Source: DASRDR01 sp963812945 [NCBI: uncultured Candidatus Rokubacteria bacterium]
GTDB taxonomy: Bacteria > Methylomirabilota > Methylomirabilia > Rokubacteriales
Direction of reading: 5' to 3'
DNA: 64,000 nucleotides
Assembly: GCA_963812945.1 (NCBI GenBank)
Contig: CAWEXD010000008.1
Location: 1,860,001-1,924,000 of the forward strand
Shown here piece by piece: positions 8,842-16,972 of the stretch (its first letter is position 1; every line of letters starts with the position of its first letter). Position numbers and translations under genes: made by a program. The notes under the pieces were generated by a model that saw nothing but the letters and a program-made list of their open reading frames with translations, searched no databases and was not told the DNA's origin.

Positions 8842-9240
8842 CTAGACTCCCCCGGCCGTCGGCGCCCCCGCCACCTCCCAGGCCGTGATCTCCTCCTCCG
8901 CGATGCGGAGGGCCTTGAGCGCAACGGGCATCCCGCCGTAGAAGCCCATCTGCATCAGGATCTCCTTGATCTCCGCGGGCGTGACGCCGACGTGGAGCGC
9001 GCCCTGGAGGTGGCGCCGGAGGTAGTCGTCCCGGCCGAGGACGGTCAGCGCCGCGACCGTCAGCATGCTGCGGGTCTTGAGGTCGAGCCCCGGCCGCGTG
9101 TAGACGCGCCCGTACACGACCTCGTCGGAGAGCCGCAGGAGATCGTCCGCCAGGCTCCCGTGCGAGACCGGGCGCTCCTTGCCCGCCCCGAAGATCCGTC
9201 GCTTCATCTCGAGCCCGTCCCGGTACGCTTGCTCGCTCAT
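8842..9240 (-). CDS. Carboxymuconolactone decarboxylase family protein
   Basis: 132 residues, the usual length. Recognisable CMD-fold segments are VYTRPGLDLKTRSMLTVAAL and HVGVTPAEIKEILMQMGFYGG. The family includes 4-carboxymuconolactone decarboxylases and AhpD-like proteins; no CxxC peroxidase motif is present, so decarboxylase- or hydrolase-like chemistry is likelier. Start ATG 9240 is preferred over an ATG four codons upstream because GGAGGG lies 7-8 nt before it. Confidence 0.85.
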   Translation of the reverse strand: MSEQAYRDGLEMKRRIFGAGKERPVSHGSLADDLLRLSDEVVYGRVYTRPGLDLKTRSMLTVAALTVLGRDDYLRRHLQGALHVGVTPAEIKEILMQMGFYGGMPVALKALRIAEEEITAWEVAGAPTAGGV

Positions 9241-9264
9241 CGTGCCCTCCATGCGCCGCCGAGC

Positions 9265-9340
9265 GGGGTCAGGCCGTGACTTCCGAACGACTCGGGCTCG
9301 CCGGCACGGGTGATTTGTTGGGACGTCAAGGCCTGACCCC
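9265..9340. repeat. REP/MITE-like palindromic element
   Basis: GGGGTCAGGCC (9265-9275) and its exact complement GGCCTGACCCC (9330-9340) bound a 76-bp element; the match continues inward (gtgac/gtca) with few mismatches. It lies between two genes transcribed the same way. A 10-bp fragment of the same core (gggtcaggcc) occurs at 44238-44247, also between genes. This looks like an interspersed REP-type element; no transposase is nearby. Confidence 0.55.
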
Positions 9341-9346
9341 GTAGCG

Positions 9347-10354
9347 TCAGGGGGGCCGCGCGAGAGCGAGCCTCGCGAGCCCGTCCGCCAGGATCTCCGC
9401 CAAGAGCTCGTCGAGCGGCCGCCCGAGCAGCTCGGCGATGATGCCGAAGGACCCGTCCGGCGCGAACGTCGGGAGCGGGTTCATCTCGAGGAAACAGGGC
9501 CGGCCGTCGCCGTCGAGACGGAAATCGGCCCGTGCAAAGTCCCGGCATTCGAGCGCCTCGAACGCGCGCCGGCCGAGCGCCACCAGCTCCGCCTCGAGCG
9601 CCGCGTCGAGCGCGCCCGGCGTGACGTGGCGCCAGCCCCCCGGCGGCGGCGGGTGCCGGAGCAGGGCGTGCGCGCCGATGCGCGTCGATGCCTCCAGCGC
9701 CCTCTGCAGCGTGGGCAAGGCCCGGGGGGGTGTGTTCCCCACGAGGGTGACGGTGTACTCCGGCCCCTCGAGGAACGCCTCGACCAGGGCGGGCTGGCCG
9801 TAGGTCCCGACGACGCGCGCCACCTCGGCGACGAGGGCCTCGCGGCTCTCGACGCGCGAGCTGGGGCCGATCCCCTTGGCCGTCCCTTCCCAGCGGGGCT
9901 TGACGAAGAGCGGGAACCGCGCCGGGAGCGCCGCGACGGCCGCCTCCCCCGGCGAGGCCAGGCTCGCGTGCGGCGGGACGGGCACCCCGGCCGACGCGAC
10001 CACGCGGTGGGCCCACAGCTTGTCGAGCGTCGTCGTCAGCGTCAGCGCGTCGGAGCCGAGAGTCGGGATCCCCGCCATCTCGCAGAGCACCGGCACCCAT
10101 GCCTCGCGATTCCGCGGACCGTACCCCTCGGCGATGGTGAGGACCGCGTCCAGACGCGACAGCCGCCCCTGCCCGACGGCCTGGAGGACGGCGTGGGCGT
10201 TGCCGAGGCGCACGGGCACGTGGCCGAGCCGGCCGAGGGCCGCCTGCAGCGCGAGGACGGTCGCCTCCGGCTCGTACTCCACCTCGGCATCGGGCGGGTC
10301 GCCGGGGCGCGCGGGGTAGCTGCCGAAGAGATCGTAGGCGAGGCCGATTCTCAC
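9347..10354 (-). CDS. D-alanine-D-alanine ligase-like ATP-grasp protein
   Basis: 335 residues. The ATP-grasp fold is visible: LFVKPRWEGTAKGIG (glycine-rich ATP loop), ALVEAFLEGPEYTVTLVG, and the metal-binding C-terminal CFLEMNPLPTF. The N-terminal lobe (RIGLAYDL) differs from the GGxSxE motif of standard Ddl, so the substrate could be another dipeptide or amino-acid conjugate. GTG 10354 overlaps the murB stop by GTGA, and murB-ddl adjacency is common in cell-wall clusters, which supports a peptidoglycan role. Confidence 0.75.
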   Translation of the reverse strand: MRIGLAYDLFGSYPARPGDPPDAEVEYEPEATVLALQAALGRLGHVPVRLGNAHAVLQAVGQGRLSRLDAVLTIAEGYGPRNREAWVPVLCEMAGIPTLGSDALTLTTTLDKLWAHRVVASAGVPVPPHASLASPGEAAVAALPARFPLFVKPRWEGTAKGIGPSSRVESREALVAEVARVVGTYGQPALVEAFLEGPEYTVTLVGNTPPRALPTLQRALEASTRIGAHALLRHPPPPGGWRHVTPGALDAALEAELVALGRRAFEALECRDFARADFRLDGDGRPCFLEMNPLPTFAPDGSFGIIAELLGRPLDELLAEILADGLARLALARPP

Positions 10355-11694
10355 GGCTCGGGGAGACCGTCCTCCACGCGCGCGAACCCCCAGAAGACCG
10401 GCTCGGGGGCGAGGCGCACGCCGAACCGCGCGAGGACGCCGTCGCGCACGCGGCGCGCGACGCGCACGACGTCCGCCGCGCGCGCGCCCTCGCGGGCGAC
10501 GATCGCCAGCGTGTGGCGCGTCGAGATCCCCGCCAGCCCGTCCATGTGGCCGCGCGCGAAACCGGCCCGCTCGACGAGCCACGCCGCGGCGAGCTTCACC
10601 CGCGCGCCGCCCGGCTCGGGCCACCGCGGCATGGCCGGATCGCCCGCGACCGCCGCGATGCGCTCCGCTTCCGCCACCGGCACGACCGGGTTCACGAAGA
10701 AGGAGCCGCAGCTCCGCCCGTTCGGATCGCCGGGCTCGCGGACCATCGACTTCCCCCGGCGGATCGCGAGCACGCTCGCCCGCACGTCCGCGAGCGTCGG
10801 CGACTCGATCCCGCGCGCGGCGAGATGCCGCTCGACGTCGGCGTAGCGGACGGCCGGCGGCCCGCCCGGCCGGAGGCGGTACGTCACGCCGACGATGACG
10901 TAGCGCTCCGGCAAACGGCTCTTGAAGACGCTGTCGCGGTAGCCGAACCCGCATTCGGCCGGCGCGAGGGTCACGATCTGCCGCGCCGCGCGGTCGAGGG
11001 CCCGCACCCACGCGACGGTCTCGCTGACGTCCTGCCCGTAGGCGCCGACGTTCTGGATGGGCGTGGCGCCGACGAGCCCGGGAATGCCGCTCAGGCACTC
11101 GAGCCCCGCCCACCCGCGCTCGACGGCCAGGCCCACCACGTCGTCCCACGGCTCGCCCGCGGCGGCCGTGAGCTCGATCGCCGGACCGACCTCGCGCACC
11201 GCCACGCCCCGGAGGGCGATCTGCAGGACGAGCGCGTCGACTCCCGTATCCGCGACGACCAGGTTCGAGCCGCCGCCGAGCACGCGTGCCGGCAGCCCGC
11301 GCCGCTCCGCCCAGTCGAGCGCCGCCAGGACCGTCGCCTCGTCCCGCGCCTCGACGTGGAAGCGCGCCGGTCCCCCGACGCCCATCGTGGAGCGCGGGGC
11401 GAGCGGCACGCGCTCGCGCGGGACAACCTGGGCGTCCCGCTCCGCCTCCACGCGATCCCGCGCCTCGGGTGTCACGTAGACGTCGTCGAGGTTCAGGTTG
11501 GCCAGCGCCGACGCCAGCGCGGCGACCCGGTCCCGGAGGGAGGCTCGGGCGTCGAGGAGGACGAGGTCCTTGCCGGCCAGCACGCAGCGTCCGCCGCCCC
11601 CGGCCGGCGGAGTCTCGAACGGCTCGATCCGAACGTCGACGCCGAGGCGCGTGGCGACCCGCAGCAACTCGTCGAAGAGACTCCGGTCATCCAC
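10351..11694 (-). CDS. murB: UDP-N-acetylenolpyruvoylglucosamine reductase with an extra N-terminal domain
   Basis: 447 residues, about 110-130 longer than typical MurB. Residues from about 120 on are MurB: RSTMGVGGPARF (FAD site), VLGGGSNLVVAD, IPGLVGATPIQNVGAYGQDV, FGYRDSVFKS (type I loop) and SCGSFFVNP with the catalytic Ser. Residues 1-105 form a separate small domain (LFDELLRVATRLGVDVRIEPF...CVLAGKDLVLLDA) that resembles a stand-alone hypothetical protein rather than MurB. Start GTG 11694 has GGGAGAG 6 nt upstream; GTG 11700 is possible. Coupled to the downstream ligase. Confidence 0.85.
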   Translation of the reverse strand: MDDRSLFDELLRVATRLGVDVRIEPFETPPAGGGGRCVLAGKDLVLLDARASLRDRVAALASALANLNLDDVYVTPEARDRVEAERDAQVVPRERVPLAPRSTMGVGGPARFHVEARDEATVLAALDWAERRGLPARVLGGGSNLVVADTGVDALVLQIALRGVAVREVGPAIELTAAAGEPWDDVVGLAVERGWAGLECLSGIPGLVGATPIQNVGAYGQDVSETVAWVRALDRAARQIVTLAPAECGFGYRDSVFKSRLPERYVIVGVTYRLRPGGPPAVRYADVERHLAARGIESPTLADVRASVLAIRRGKSMVREPGDPNGRSCGSFFVNPVVPVAEAERIAAVAGDPAMPRWPEPGGARVKLAAAWLVERAGFARGHMDGLAGISTRHTLAIVAREGARAADVVRVARRVRDGVLARFGVRLAPEPVFWGFARVEDGLPEP

Positions 11695-11777
11695 GATCAC
11701 CTCTCCCGGCGCCGCGACGCCCGCGCCCGCCGTGCTCTCTCCTATAGCACGCCCGCGCGCCGCCGACGGCAGGATCG

Positions 11778-12590
11778 TCAGTCGAGCGGGACGACGCCCT
11801 CGGCTGCGGCCGCCTCCCACGCGAGCCGGGGAATCTGGGTCGCGAGCTTCCCGCCGCTCACGTCGATCAGCGTCCCCGTGATGTACCCGGCCAGGTCGGA
11901 CGCGAGGAAGCAGACGAGGTTCGCCACCTCGCGCGCCTCACCCCAGCGCCGAAGCGTGAGCGTGTCGAGGAGGCGGCGCTGGCGCTCGGGCGGCAGCTCG
12001 ACGAAGCGGTTGATCTCGGTCGGGATCATGCCCGGGGCGTAGCAGTTGACCGTGACGTTCCAGGGGCCGAGCTCCCCCGCGAGGACTCGCGTGAAGTAGT
12101 GCACGCCCGCCTTCGACGCGGCATAGGCCGAGGCGCCCGTGATCGGGAGGATCGCCGCGAACGACGCCGCGTTGATGATGCGGCCCGAGCGCTGACGCTT
12201 CATCACGGGCGTCACCGCCTGGCACATGAGGAACGTGCCCTTCAGGTTGACGTCGAGATTCAGGTCCCACGCCTCCTCGGACAGGCTCTCGACGGGCCCC
12301 GTCGGCGCGACGCCGGCGTTGTTCACGAGGACGTCGATCCGGCCGAGCCGCTGCGCCACGTCGTCCACCACGTGGCGGATCCGCGCGGCATCCCGGACGT
12401 CACAGAGGTACTGGCGCCCCGCCCAGCGCTCCCGCCCCCACTCCGCGGTCACGTCGTCGAGGAGGTCCTGGCGCACGTCCGTCACGACGGTCGTCGCCCC
12501 TTCCCGGGCGAGCGTCCCGGCGATCTCGCGCCCGATCCCGCGGCCGGCGCCGGTGACGATCACGACCTTGCTCTTGAGATCGATCTCCAT
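11778..12590 (-). CDS. Short-chain dehydrogenase/reductase
   Basis: 270 residues, classical SDR. TGAGRGIG (residues 13-20) binds NAD(P); NNAG follows, and the catalytic Ser, Tyr and Lys lie in NAASFAA and YAASKAG. Asp after the second beta strand (VVTDVRQ) suggests NAD preference. Substrate unknown. The ATG follows the stop of the cyclo-ligase gene directly (TAG then ATG), with GGAGGA inside the upstream gene as ribosome site, so they form one operon. Confidence 0.9.
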   Translation of the reverse strand: MEIDLKSKVVIVTGAGRGIGREIAGTLAREGATTVVTDVRQDLLDDVTAEWGRERWAGRQYLCDVRDAARIRHVVDDVAQRLGRIDVLVNNAGVAPTGPVESLSEEAWDLNLDVNLKGTFLMCQAVTPVMKRQRSGRIINAASFAAILPITGASAYAASKAGVHYFTRVLAGELGPWNVTVNCYAPGMIPTEINRFVELPPERQRRLLDTLTLRRWGEAREVANLVCFLASDLAGYITGTLIDVSGGKLATQIPRLAWEAAAAEGVVPLD

Positions 12591-13241
12591 CTACGGATCC
12601 TCCTGCGGGTCGGCTGGGGGTTCGGAACGATGCGCGGAGTAGGTCCGCGACTCGGTGACGACGAGATCGACGCGACGGTCGCCCGCGAGGACGGGCACCG
12701 CCGGCACGATCTGGAGCTCGAACGCAGCGGCGACCAGAGGCGGCACGGGCGGAAGCCACGCCCCGAGAAGCCGGTCGTAGTAACCGGCGCCGTAGCCGAT
12801 CCGTCCCCCCCTCGGGTCGAAGACGAGTCCCGGAACGAGAGCGAAGTCGATCTCGCCGCGCACCGCCGGGGGGCAGCGGTCCGCCAGCGGCTCCGGAATT
12901 CCCCAGGTGCCGGCCCGAAGGTCAGCGTCCAGATCCCGCACCCGATGGAGCGCCAGGCGCCGCGCCGCCCGGTCGACGCGCGGGAGCACGAGGACGCGAC
13001 CGCTCGCCAGCACGTCCCGGAGGAAGGGGCGCGTGTCGGGCTCGCTGCCGAACGAGGCGTACGCGAGCGCGACGCGCGCCTGCCGGAAGGCGCCGAGGGC
13101 GGTCACCCGCGCCAGCACGGCCGCCGACAGACGGGCCCGGACGGCAGGATCGACCGCGTCGCGGCGGGCCAGGATCTCATGGCGCAGCGCGCCCTTAGAC
13201 GCCACCGCGTGAGGATCGAGCTCAGGGTCGGACGGGGCCAC
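12591..13241 (-). CDS. 5-formyltetrahydrofolate cyclo-ligase
   Basis: 216 residues. Converts 5-formyl-THF to 5,10-methenyl-THF with ATP. Family signatures are a basic N-terminal helix (SKGALRHEILARRDA), LVLPRVD in the centre and the C-terminal PGLVFDPRGGRIGYGAGYYDRLL nucleotide/folate loop, quoted here by position about residues 150-170. GTG 13241 is chosen because TACCCT ends 7 nt before it, a leaderless arrangement; an upstream GTG at 13268 would precede the promoter box. Confidence 0.9.
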   Translation of the reverse strand: MAPSDPELDPHAVASKGALRHEILARRDAVDPAVRARLSAAVLARVTALGAFRQARVALAYASFGSEPDTRPFLRDVLASGRVLVLPRVDRAARRLALHRVRDLDADLRAGTWGIPEPLADRCPPAVRGEIDFALVPGLVFDPRGGRIGYGAGYYDRLLGAWLPPVPPLVAAAFELQIVPAVPVLAGDRRVDLVVTESRTYSAHRSEPPADPQEDP

Positions 13242-13248
13242 GGACTGA

Positions 13249-13254
13249 AGGGTA
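13249..13254 (-). promoter_or_regulatory. Leaderless -10 box for the cyclo-ligase/SDR operon
   Basis: TACCCT on the minus strand, 7 nt before GTG 13241. The start codon has no Shine-Dalgarno site. Confidence 0.5.
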
Positions 13255-13295
13255 CGCCACGGTCGCACGCCGCGCCATCCGCGCCCGCGCCCTGT

Positions 13296-14009
13296 TCAGC
13301 GCCGCGCGATCGCGATCCAGGTCGCGCTCGCCACCGCCCGCGCCGTGCCGTCGGCGCCGAAGAGCACCGCGCCCGACCGGCTCTTCCGCCCCTCGCGGCC
13401 GAGCGTCCATGCCGCGATCACGCAGCGCTCCCGTGCACGGATCGGCCCGAGCACATTCGCGGCCAGCTCACCGAGGAGCATGGGCGTCCCGCCGTCGGCC
13501 ACGATCGGCGCCCATCCGCTGGGACAGTCGAGCGCGGCCCAGAGAAACTCCGGCCGCACGATTCCGCCGTCGCCGAGCGAGGCATCCGGAATCCAGGGCG
13601 CCGCGACCAGGTCACGCCCGGCCACCGGTCCCGGGAAGATCCGGAGACCGTCCCCGGCCGCGCGCTCGGGTCCGCACGCGAAGCAGCCCGGGAACGCATG
13701 ATCCCGGAAGCCCGGGTACGCGCGCGAGGCCGACTCCGCCTCGGCGAAGCCGACCGCGGCGGGCAGGGCGACCTCGACCGCGGCCGGCGCGCCCGTCGCG
13801 ACGACGGCGTCGCCGTCGAGGATCGTCACGCCATCTCCGTCCCGGCGGACCGTGAGCCGGCGGCCGAGCGGGGGCGGCCGGTGCAGACGCACACGCGCGG
13901 GGCCCCCGACGAGACCCGCGATCAGGCCGCAGACGTAGCCGCCGTGCCCCGAACCCGGCGGTCCGTTGAAGCGCGGCGCGATCGTCAGCTCCACGCGCTT
14001 AGCTGACAC
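13296..14009 (-). CDS. Hot-dog-fold (thioesterase-like) protein
   Basis: 237 residues. The N-terminal segment FNGPPGSGHGGYVCGLIAG is the hot-dog helix signature of acyl-CoA thioesterase-like proteins, and a second domain (GGIVRPEFLWAALDCPSGW) suggests a double hot-dog. Acyl-thioester binding or hydrolysis is the likely role. The start is uncertain: GTG 14009 is used, but GTG 13994 is also possible. Divergent from the alpha-hydroxyacid oxidoreductase. Confidence 0.65.
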   Translation of the reverse strand: MSAKRVELTIAPRFNGPPGSGHGGYVCGLIAGLVGGPARVRLHRPPPLGRRLTVRRDGDGVTILDGDAVVATGAPAAVEVALPAAVGFAEAESASRAYPGFRDHAFPGCFACGPERAAGDGLRIFPGPVAGRDLVAAPWIPDASLGDGGIVRPEFLWAALDCPSGWAPIVADGGTPMLLGELAANVLGPIRARERCVIAAWTLGREGRKSRSGAVLFGADGTARAVASATWIAIARR

Positions 14010-14102
14010 GATGCGCGGGGGTGCGCGCAAGCCCTGGACGCGACTCTCGCCGATGCCAACCGGGGTTGGCGGCCGCCCGGTTTGCGTGTACCGTTCATCG
14101 GC

Positions 14103-14159
14103 GTGCGCCGGTCGTGCGTGCGCCCACGTCACGAGAGGATTGCGGAGGTATCCCGGTGA
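14103..14159 (+). CDS. Putative leaderless 18-codon mini-ORF coupled to the alpha-hydroxyacid oxidoreductase
   Basis: TACCGT (14089-14094) lies 8 nt before GTG 14103, which opens an 18-codon ORF. Its TGA (14157-14159) overlaps the GTG start of the next gene as GTGA. The peptide is Arg-rich and shows no family. It may serve to deliver ribosomes to the downstream start, which also has its own GGAGG. Confidence 0.35.
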   Translation: MRRSCVRPRHERIAEVSR

Positions 14160-15250
14160 GCTCGGGCCTCGAGGATCGCTTCCAAACTCTCCACGAGATC
14201 GTCCGGGCGGCCCGGACGAACCTGGCTCCGGGCCCCTGGGACTACCTGATCGGCGGCACCGAGACCGAGACGACCGTCCGGCGCAACCGTCAGGCGCTCG
14301 ACTCGGTCGCCTTCCGCCCGCGTGTCCTCCGGGACGTGTCGCGCGTGGACGCCACGGGCCGGTGGCTCGGGGAGCCCGTGCGTCTCCCCGTCATGCTCGC
14401 CCCGATCGGCTCGGTCGAATCGTTCACGCCGGGCGGCGCCGCCACGGCGGCGATGGGCGCCGCCCGGTTCGGCGTCCCGCAGATGCTCAGCTCCGCGTGC
14501 AACCCGGGGCTCGAGGCGACGGCCCAGGCCGCCGAGACGCTGCGCATCTTCCAGCTCTACGTCCGGGGAGACGACGCCGTCGTGGACGACTGGGTGCGCC
14601 GCGCGCGAGACCACGGCTACCGGGCCTTCTGCCTCACGGTGGACAGCGCGTACTACAGCCGGCGAGAGCGCGACCTCGCGCGCCGGTTCGTGAAGCCCTG
14701 GCGGGCCGGCGCGACGGGGCTCGCGTACCAGCGGGGGCTGTCGTGGGACCAGGTCAAGCGGTTCAAGGACGTCCACCCGGACCTCCCGCTCGTCCTCAAG
14801 GGGATCGCGACCGCCGAGGACGCCGACATCGCCTGCCGGCACGGGGTGGAGGTCGTGTACGTCTCGAACCACGGCGGCCGCCAGCTCGATCACGGCCGGG
14901 GAAGCCTCGCCGTGTTGCCCGAGGTGGTCCGGGCCGTCGGGGGTCGCGCCAGGGTGTGGGTCGACGGCGGCTTCGTCCGGGGCACGGACATCGTCAAGGG
15001 AATCGCCCTCGGCGCCGAGGTGGTCGGGCTCGGGCGGATCGCGTGCATGGGACTCGCCGCGGCCGGGGATTCGGGGCTCGTCCGCGTGCTCGAGCTGCTG
15101 GAGGAAGAGGTGCGCGTCTGCCTCGGGCTCCTGGGCGTCACCCGCTTCGACGAGCTCGACCAGAGCTACCTCTCGCCCGAGACGCCCGTGACCCCGCCGT
15201 CCGTCGTGAGCGCCTTCCCGCTGCTCGACCTCGACGTCGACCGGCACTGA
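14156..15250 (+). CDS. FMN-dependent alpha-hydroxyacid oxidoreductase
   Basis: 364 residues, the length of lactate/glycolate oxidase-type enzymes. The active-site stretch VYVSNHGGRQLDHGRG carries the catalytic His and the Arg that binds the carboxylate; VDGGFVRGTDIVKGIALGA and VVGLGR form the FMN phosphate site. Oxidises a 2-hydroxy acid; specificity unknown. GTG 14156 has GGAGG 7 nt upstream. Followed after 34 bp by a PaaK-like ligase gene. Confidence 0.9.
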   Translation: MSSGLEDRFQTLHEIVRAARTNLAPGPWDYLIGGTETETTVRRNRQALDSVAFRPRVLRDVSRVDATGRWLGEPVRLPVMLAPIGSVESFTPGGAATAAMGAARFGVPQMLSSACNPGLEATAQAAETLRIFQLYVRGDDAVVDDWVRRARDHGYRAFCLTVDSAYYSRRERDLARRFVKPWRAGATGLAYQRGLSWDQVKRFKDVHPDLPLVLKGIATAEDADIACRHGVEVVYVSNHGGRQLDHGRGSLAVLPEVVRAVGGRARVWVDGGFVRGTDIVKGIALGAEVVGLGRIACMGLAAAGDSGLVRVLELLEEEVRVCLGLLGVTRFDELDQSYLSPETPVTPPSVVSAFPLLDLDVDRH

Positions 15251-15284
15251 ACGACCGCGCCGCCCGAGGACTCGTCCGGGTCCA

Positions 15285-16913
15285 TTGATCCAACTGGACG
15301 ACGTCCTCATCGGAGCGCGATTCCTGAGGGCGCTGCCCTCGTTCCTTCGCACTCCGGTCACCCCCGAGCAGGCCCGGGCCGCGCTCCGCCATCGTCTCGC
15401 ACACCGGGAGGCCCGCTTCCTCGCGCTGGTGAGACGGGCAGTCTACGAGCACGACGGGAGCCCCTACCGCCAGCTCCTCCGGCTCGCCGGTTGCACGCTC
15501 GGAGATTTGGAGCACCTCGTGGCCCGGGACGGCGTGGAGCGCGCCCTCGCGGTCCTGCTGGAGCACGGCGTCTACGTCACGGTCGACGAGTACAAGGGGC
15601 GTCGCCCCCTCGTCCGCGCGGGGGTCCACGTGCCGATGGATCCGGACCGGCTCCGAAACCCCCGGGGGCGGGCGCACTTCCCCGTCCGCACGAGCGGCAG
15701 CCGCGGCGGCGGCACGGCGCTGGGAGTGGACCTCGCCTACATCCGGGCCCACGCCGTCAACAAGTGCCTCGTCCTGGCCGCTCAGGACGGCCTCGCGTGG
15801 CGCCACGCGGTCTGGCAGGTCCCGGGCGGCGCCGCGATGGGCCAGATCCTGCGCTTCAGCGCGCTGGGAGGCTACCCCGCGCGATGGTTCTCCCAGGTCG
15901 ACCCCTGGAGCCCTGAGCTCCACCCACGCTATCGGTGGAGCGTCCGGGTCCTCCGCTGGGGCAGCCTCCTGGCCGGCCGGCCGCTGCCGCTCCCCGAGCA
16001 CGTGCCGCTGGCCGATCCCCTTCCCATCGCACGGTGGCTGGCGGAGGTCCGGCGCGAGGACGGTATCCCCCACCTCTTCACGTTTCCGAGCGCCGCCGTC
16101 CGTATCTGCGAGACGGCCAGGTCGGCCGGGCTCGAAATCAAGGGTGTGCGATTCATGGTTTCCGGGGAGCCGATCACGGCGGCGCGCCTGGGCTCGATCC
16201 GCGAGGCCGGCGCCGGGCCGTCCACGCGCTACGGGACGATCGAATCGAACGCGATCGGGTACGGCTGCCTGGCCCCCGATCAGCCGGACGATGTCCACCT
16301 CCTCCACGACTTGCACGCGGTCGTCCAGGTCCCGGACCGCCACGCATCCGGCCTTCCCGCCGGGGCCCTCTTGATCTCGTCCATCGATTCCTCCACCCCC
16401 GTGGTCCTGCTCAACCTGTCGCTGGGCGACGCCGGTGTCATGGCGCCACGACGCTGTGGGTGCCCGCTCGAAGCGGTCGGCTGGCGCACCCATCTCCACA
16501 CGATCCGGAGCTTCGAGAAGCTCACGGCCGGGGGCATGACCTTCCTCGGAACGGACGTGATCCGCGTTCTCGAGGAGGTGCTGCCGGGGCGGTTCGGCGG
16601 CGGGCCCGCCGACTACCAGCTGGTCGAGGAGGAAAGTCCGAACGGGTCAGCCCGCCTCAGGCTCCTCGTTCATCCCGACGTGGGACCCCTGGACGCCCAG
16701 ACGGTCGCGCGGGCGTTCATTGCCGCGCTGAGCAACGGCTCCGGGCCCGAGCGAGTGATGGGCCTCGCCTGGCAAGACGCAGCGCTCGTCCGCGTCGAGC
16801 GCCGGGCTCCCCGGACGACCGCGTCCGGCAAAGTCCTCCACCTCCACGTCGGCCGGGATCGAGCCGGCGGCGCGGCCGATGGGCCCGCGCACGAGCCGCC
16901 CGCCACACGGTGA
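15285..16913 (+). CDS. PaaK-like adenylate-forming ligase (phenylacetate-CoA ligase/F390 synthetase-related)
   Basis: 542 residues. Features of the ANL superfamily branch with PaaK: VRTSGSRGGGTALG as phosphate loop, FMVSGEPITAARLGSIREA, and STRYGTIESNAIGYGCL, in which Tyr-Gly-x-x-Glu contacts the adenylate. A C-terminal basic domain ends in RTTASGKVLHL, resembling the lysine-bearing tail. Likely activates an acid as acyl-AMP. The start is TTG 15285; no strong ribosome site is seen. Stop overlaps GTG 16910 of a short bridging ORF. Confidence 0.75.
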   Translation: MIQLDDVLIGARFLRALPSFLRTPVTPEQARAALRHRLAHREARFLALVRRAVYEHDGSPYRQLLRLAGCTLGDLEHLVARDGVERALAVLLEHGVYVTVDEYKGRRPLVRAGVHVPMDPDRLRNPRGRAHFPVRTSGSRGGGTALGVDLAYIRAHAVNKCLVLAAQDGLAWRHAVWQVPGGAAMGQILRFSALGGYPARWFSQVDPWSPELHPRYRWSVRVLRWGSLLAGRPLPLPEHVPLADPLPIARWLAEVRREDGIPHLFTFPSAAVRICETARSAGLEIKGVRFMVSGEPITAARLGSIREAGAGPSTRYGTIESNAIGYGCLAPDQPDDVHLLHDLHAVVQVPDRHASGLPAGALLISSIDSSTPVVLLNLSLGDAGVMAPRRCGCPLEAVGWRTHLHTIRSFEKLTAGGMTFLGTDVIRVLEEVLPGRFGGGPADYQLVEEESPNGSARLRLLVHPDVGPLDAQTVARAFIAALSNGSGPERVMGLAWQDAALVRVERRAPRTTASGKVLHLHVGRDRAGGAADGPAHEPPATR

Positions 16914-16972
16914 AAGTGATATCCTCGGCCGGACGTCGGAGGCAGCGCTCGGGCCCTCACGCGCAACCATGA
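16910..16972 (+). CDS. Short bridging ORF between ligase and hydantoinase A
   Basis: 20 codons. GTG 16910 overlaps the ligase stop (GTGA) and its own TGA (16970-16972) overlaps the ATG of the next gene (ATGA). The peptide (VKVISSAGRRRQR...) shows no family. It could relay ribosomes from the ligase to hyuA, whose ATG has no Shine-Dalgarno. It could also be chance, since GC-rich DNA keeps frames open. Confidence 0.25.
   Translation: MKVISSAGRRRQRSGPHAQP
16920..16925 (+). promoter_or_regulatory. Possible -10 box for hydantoinase operon
   Basis: TATCCT lies 43 nt before ATG 16969. If used, the transcript would have a leader of about 36 nt. It suggests the hydantoinase genes can be expressed apart from the ligase. 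Confidence 0.3.
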
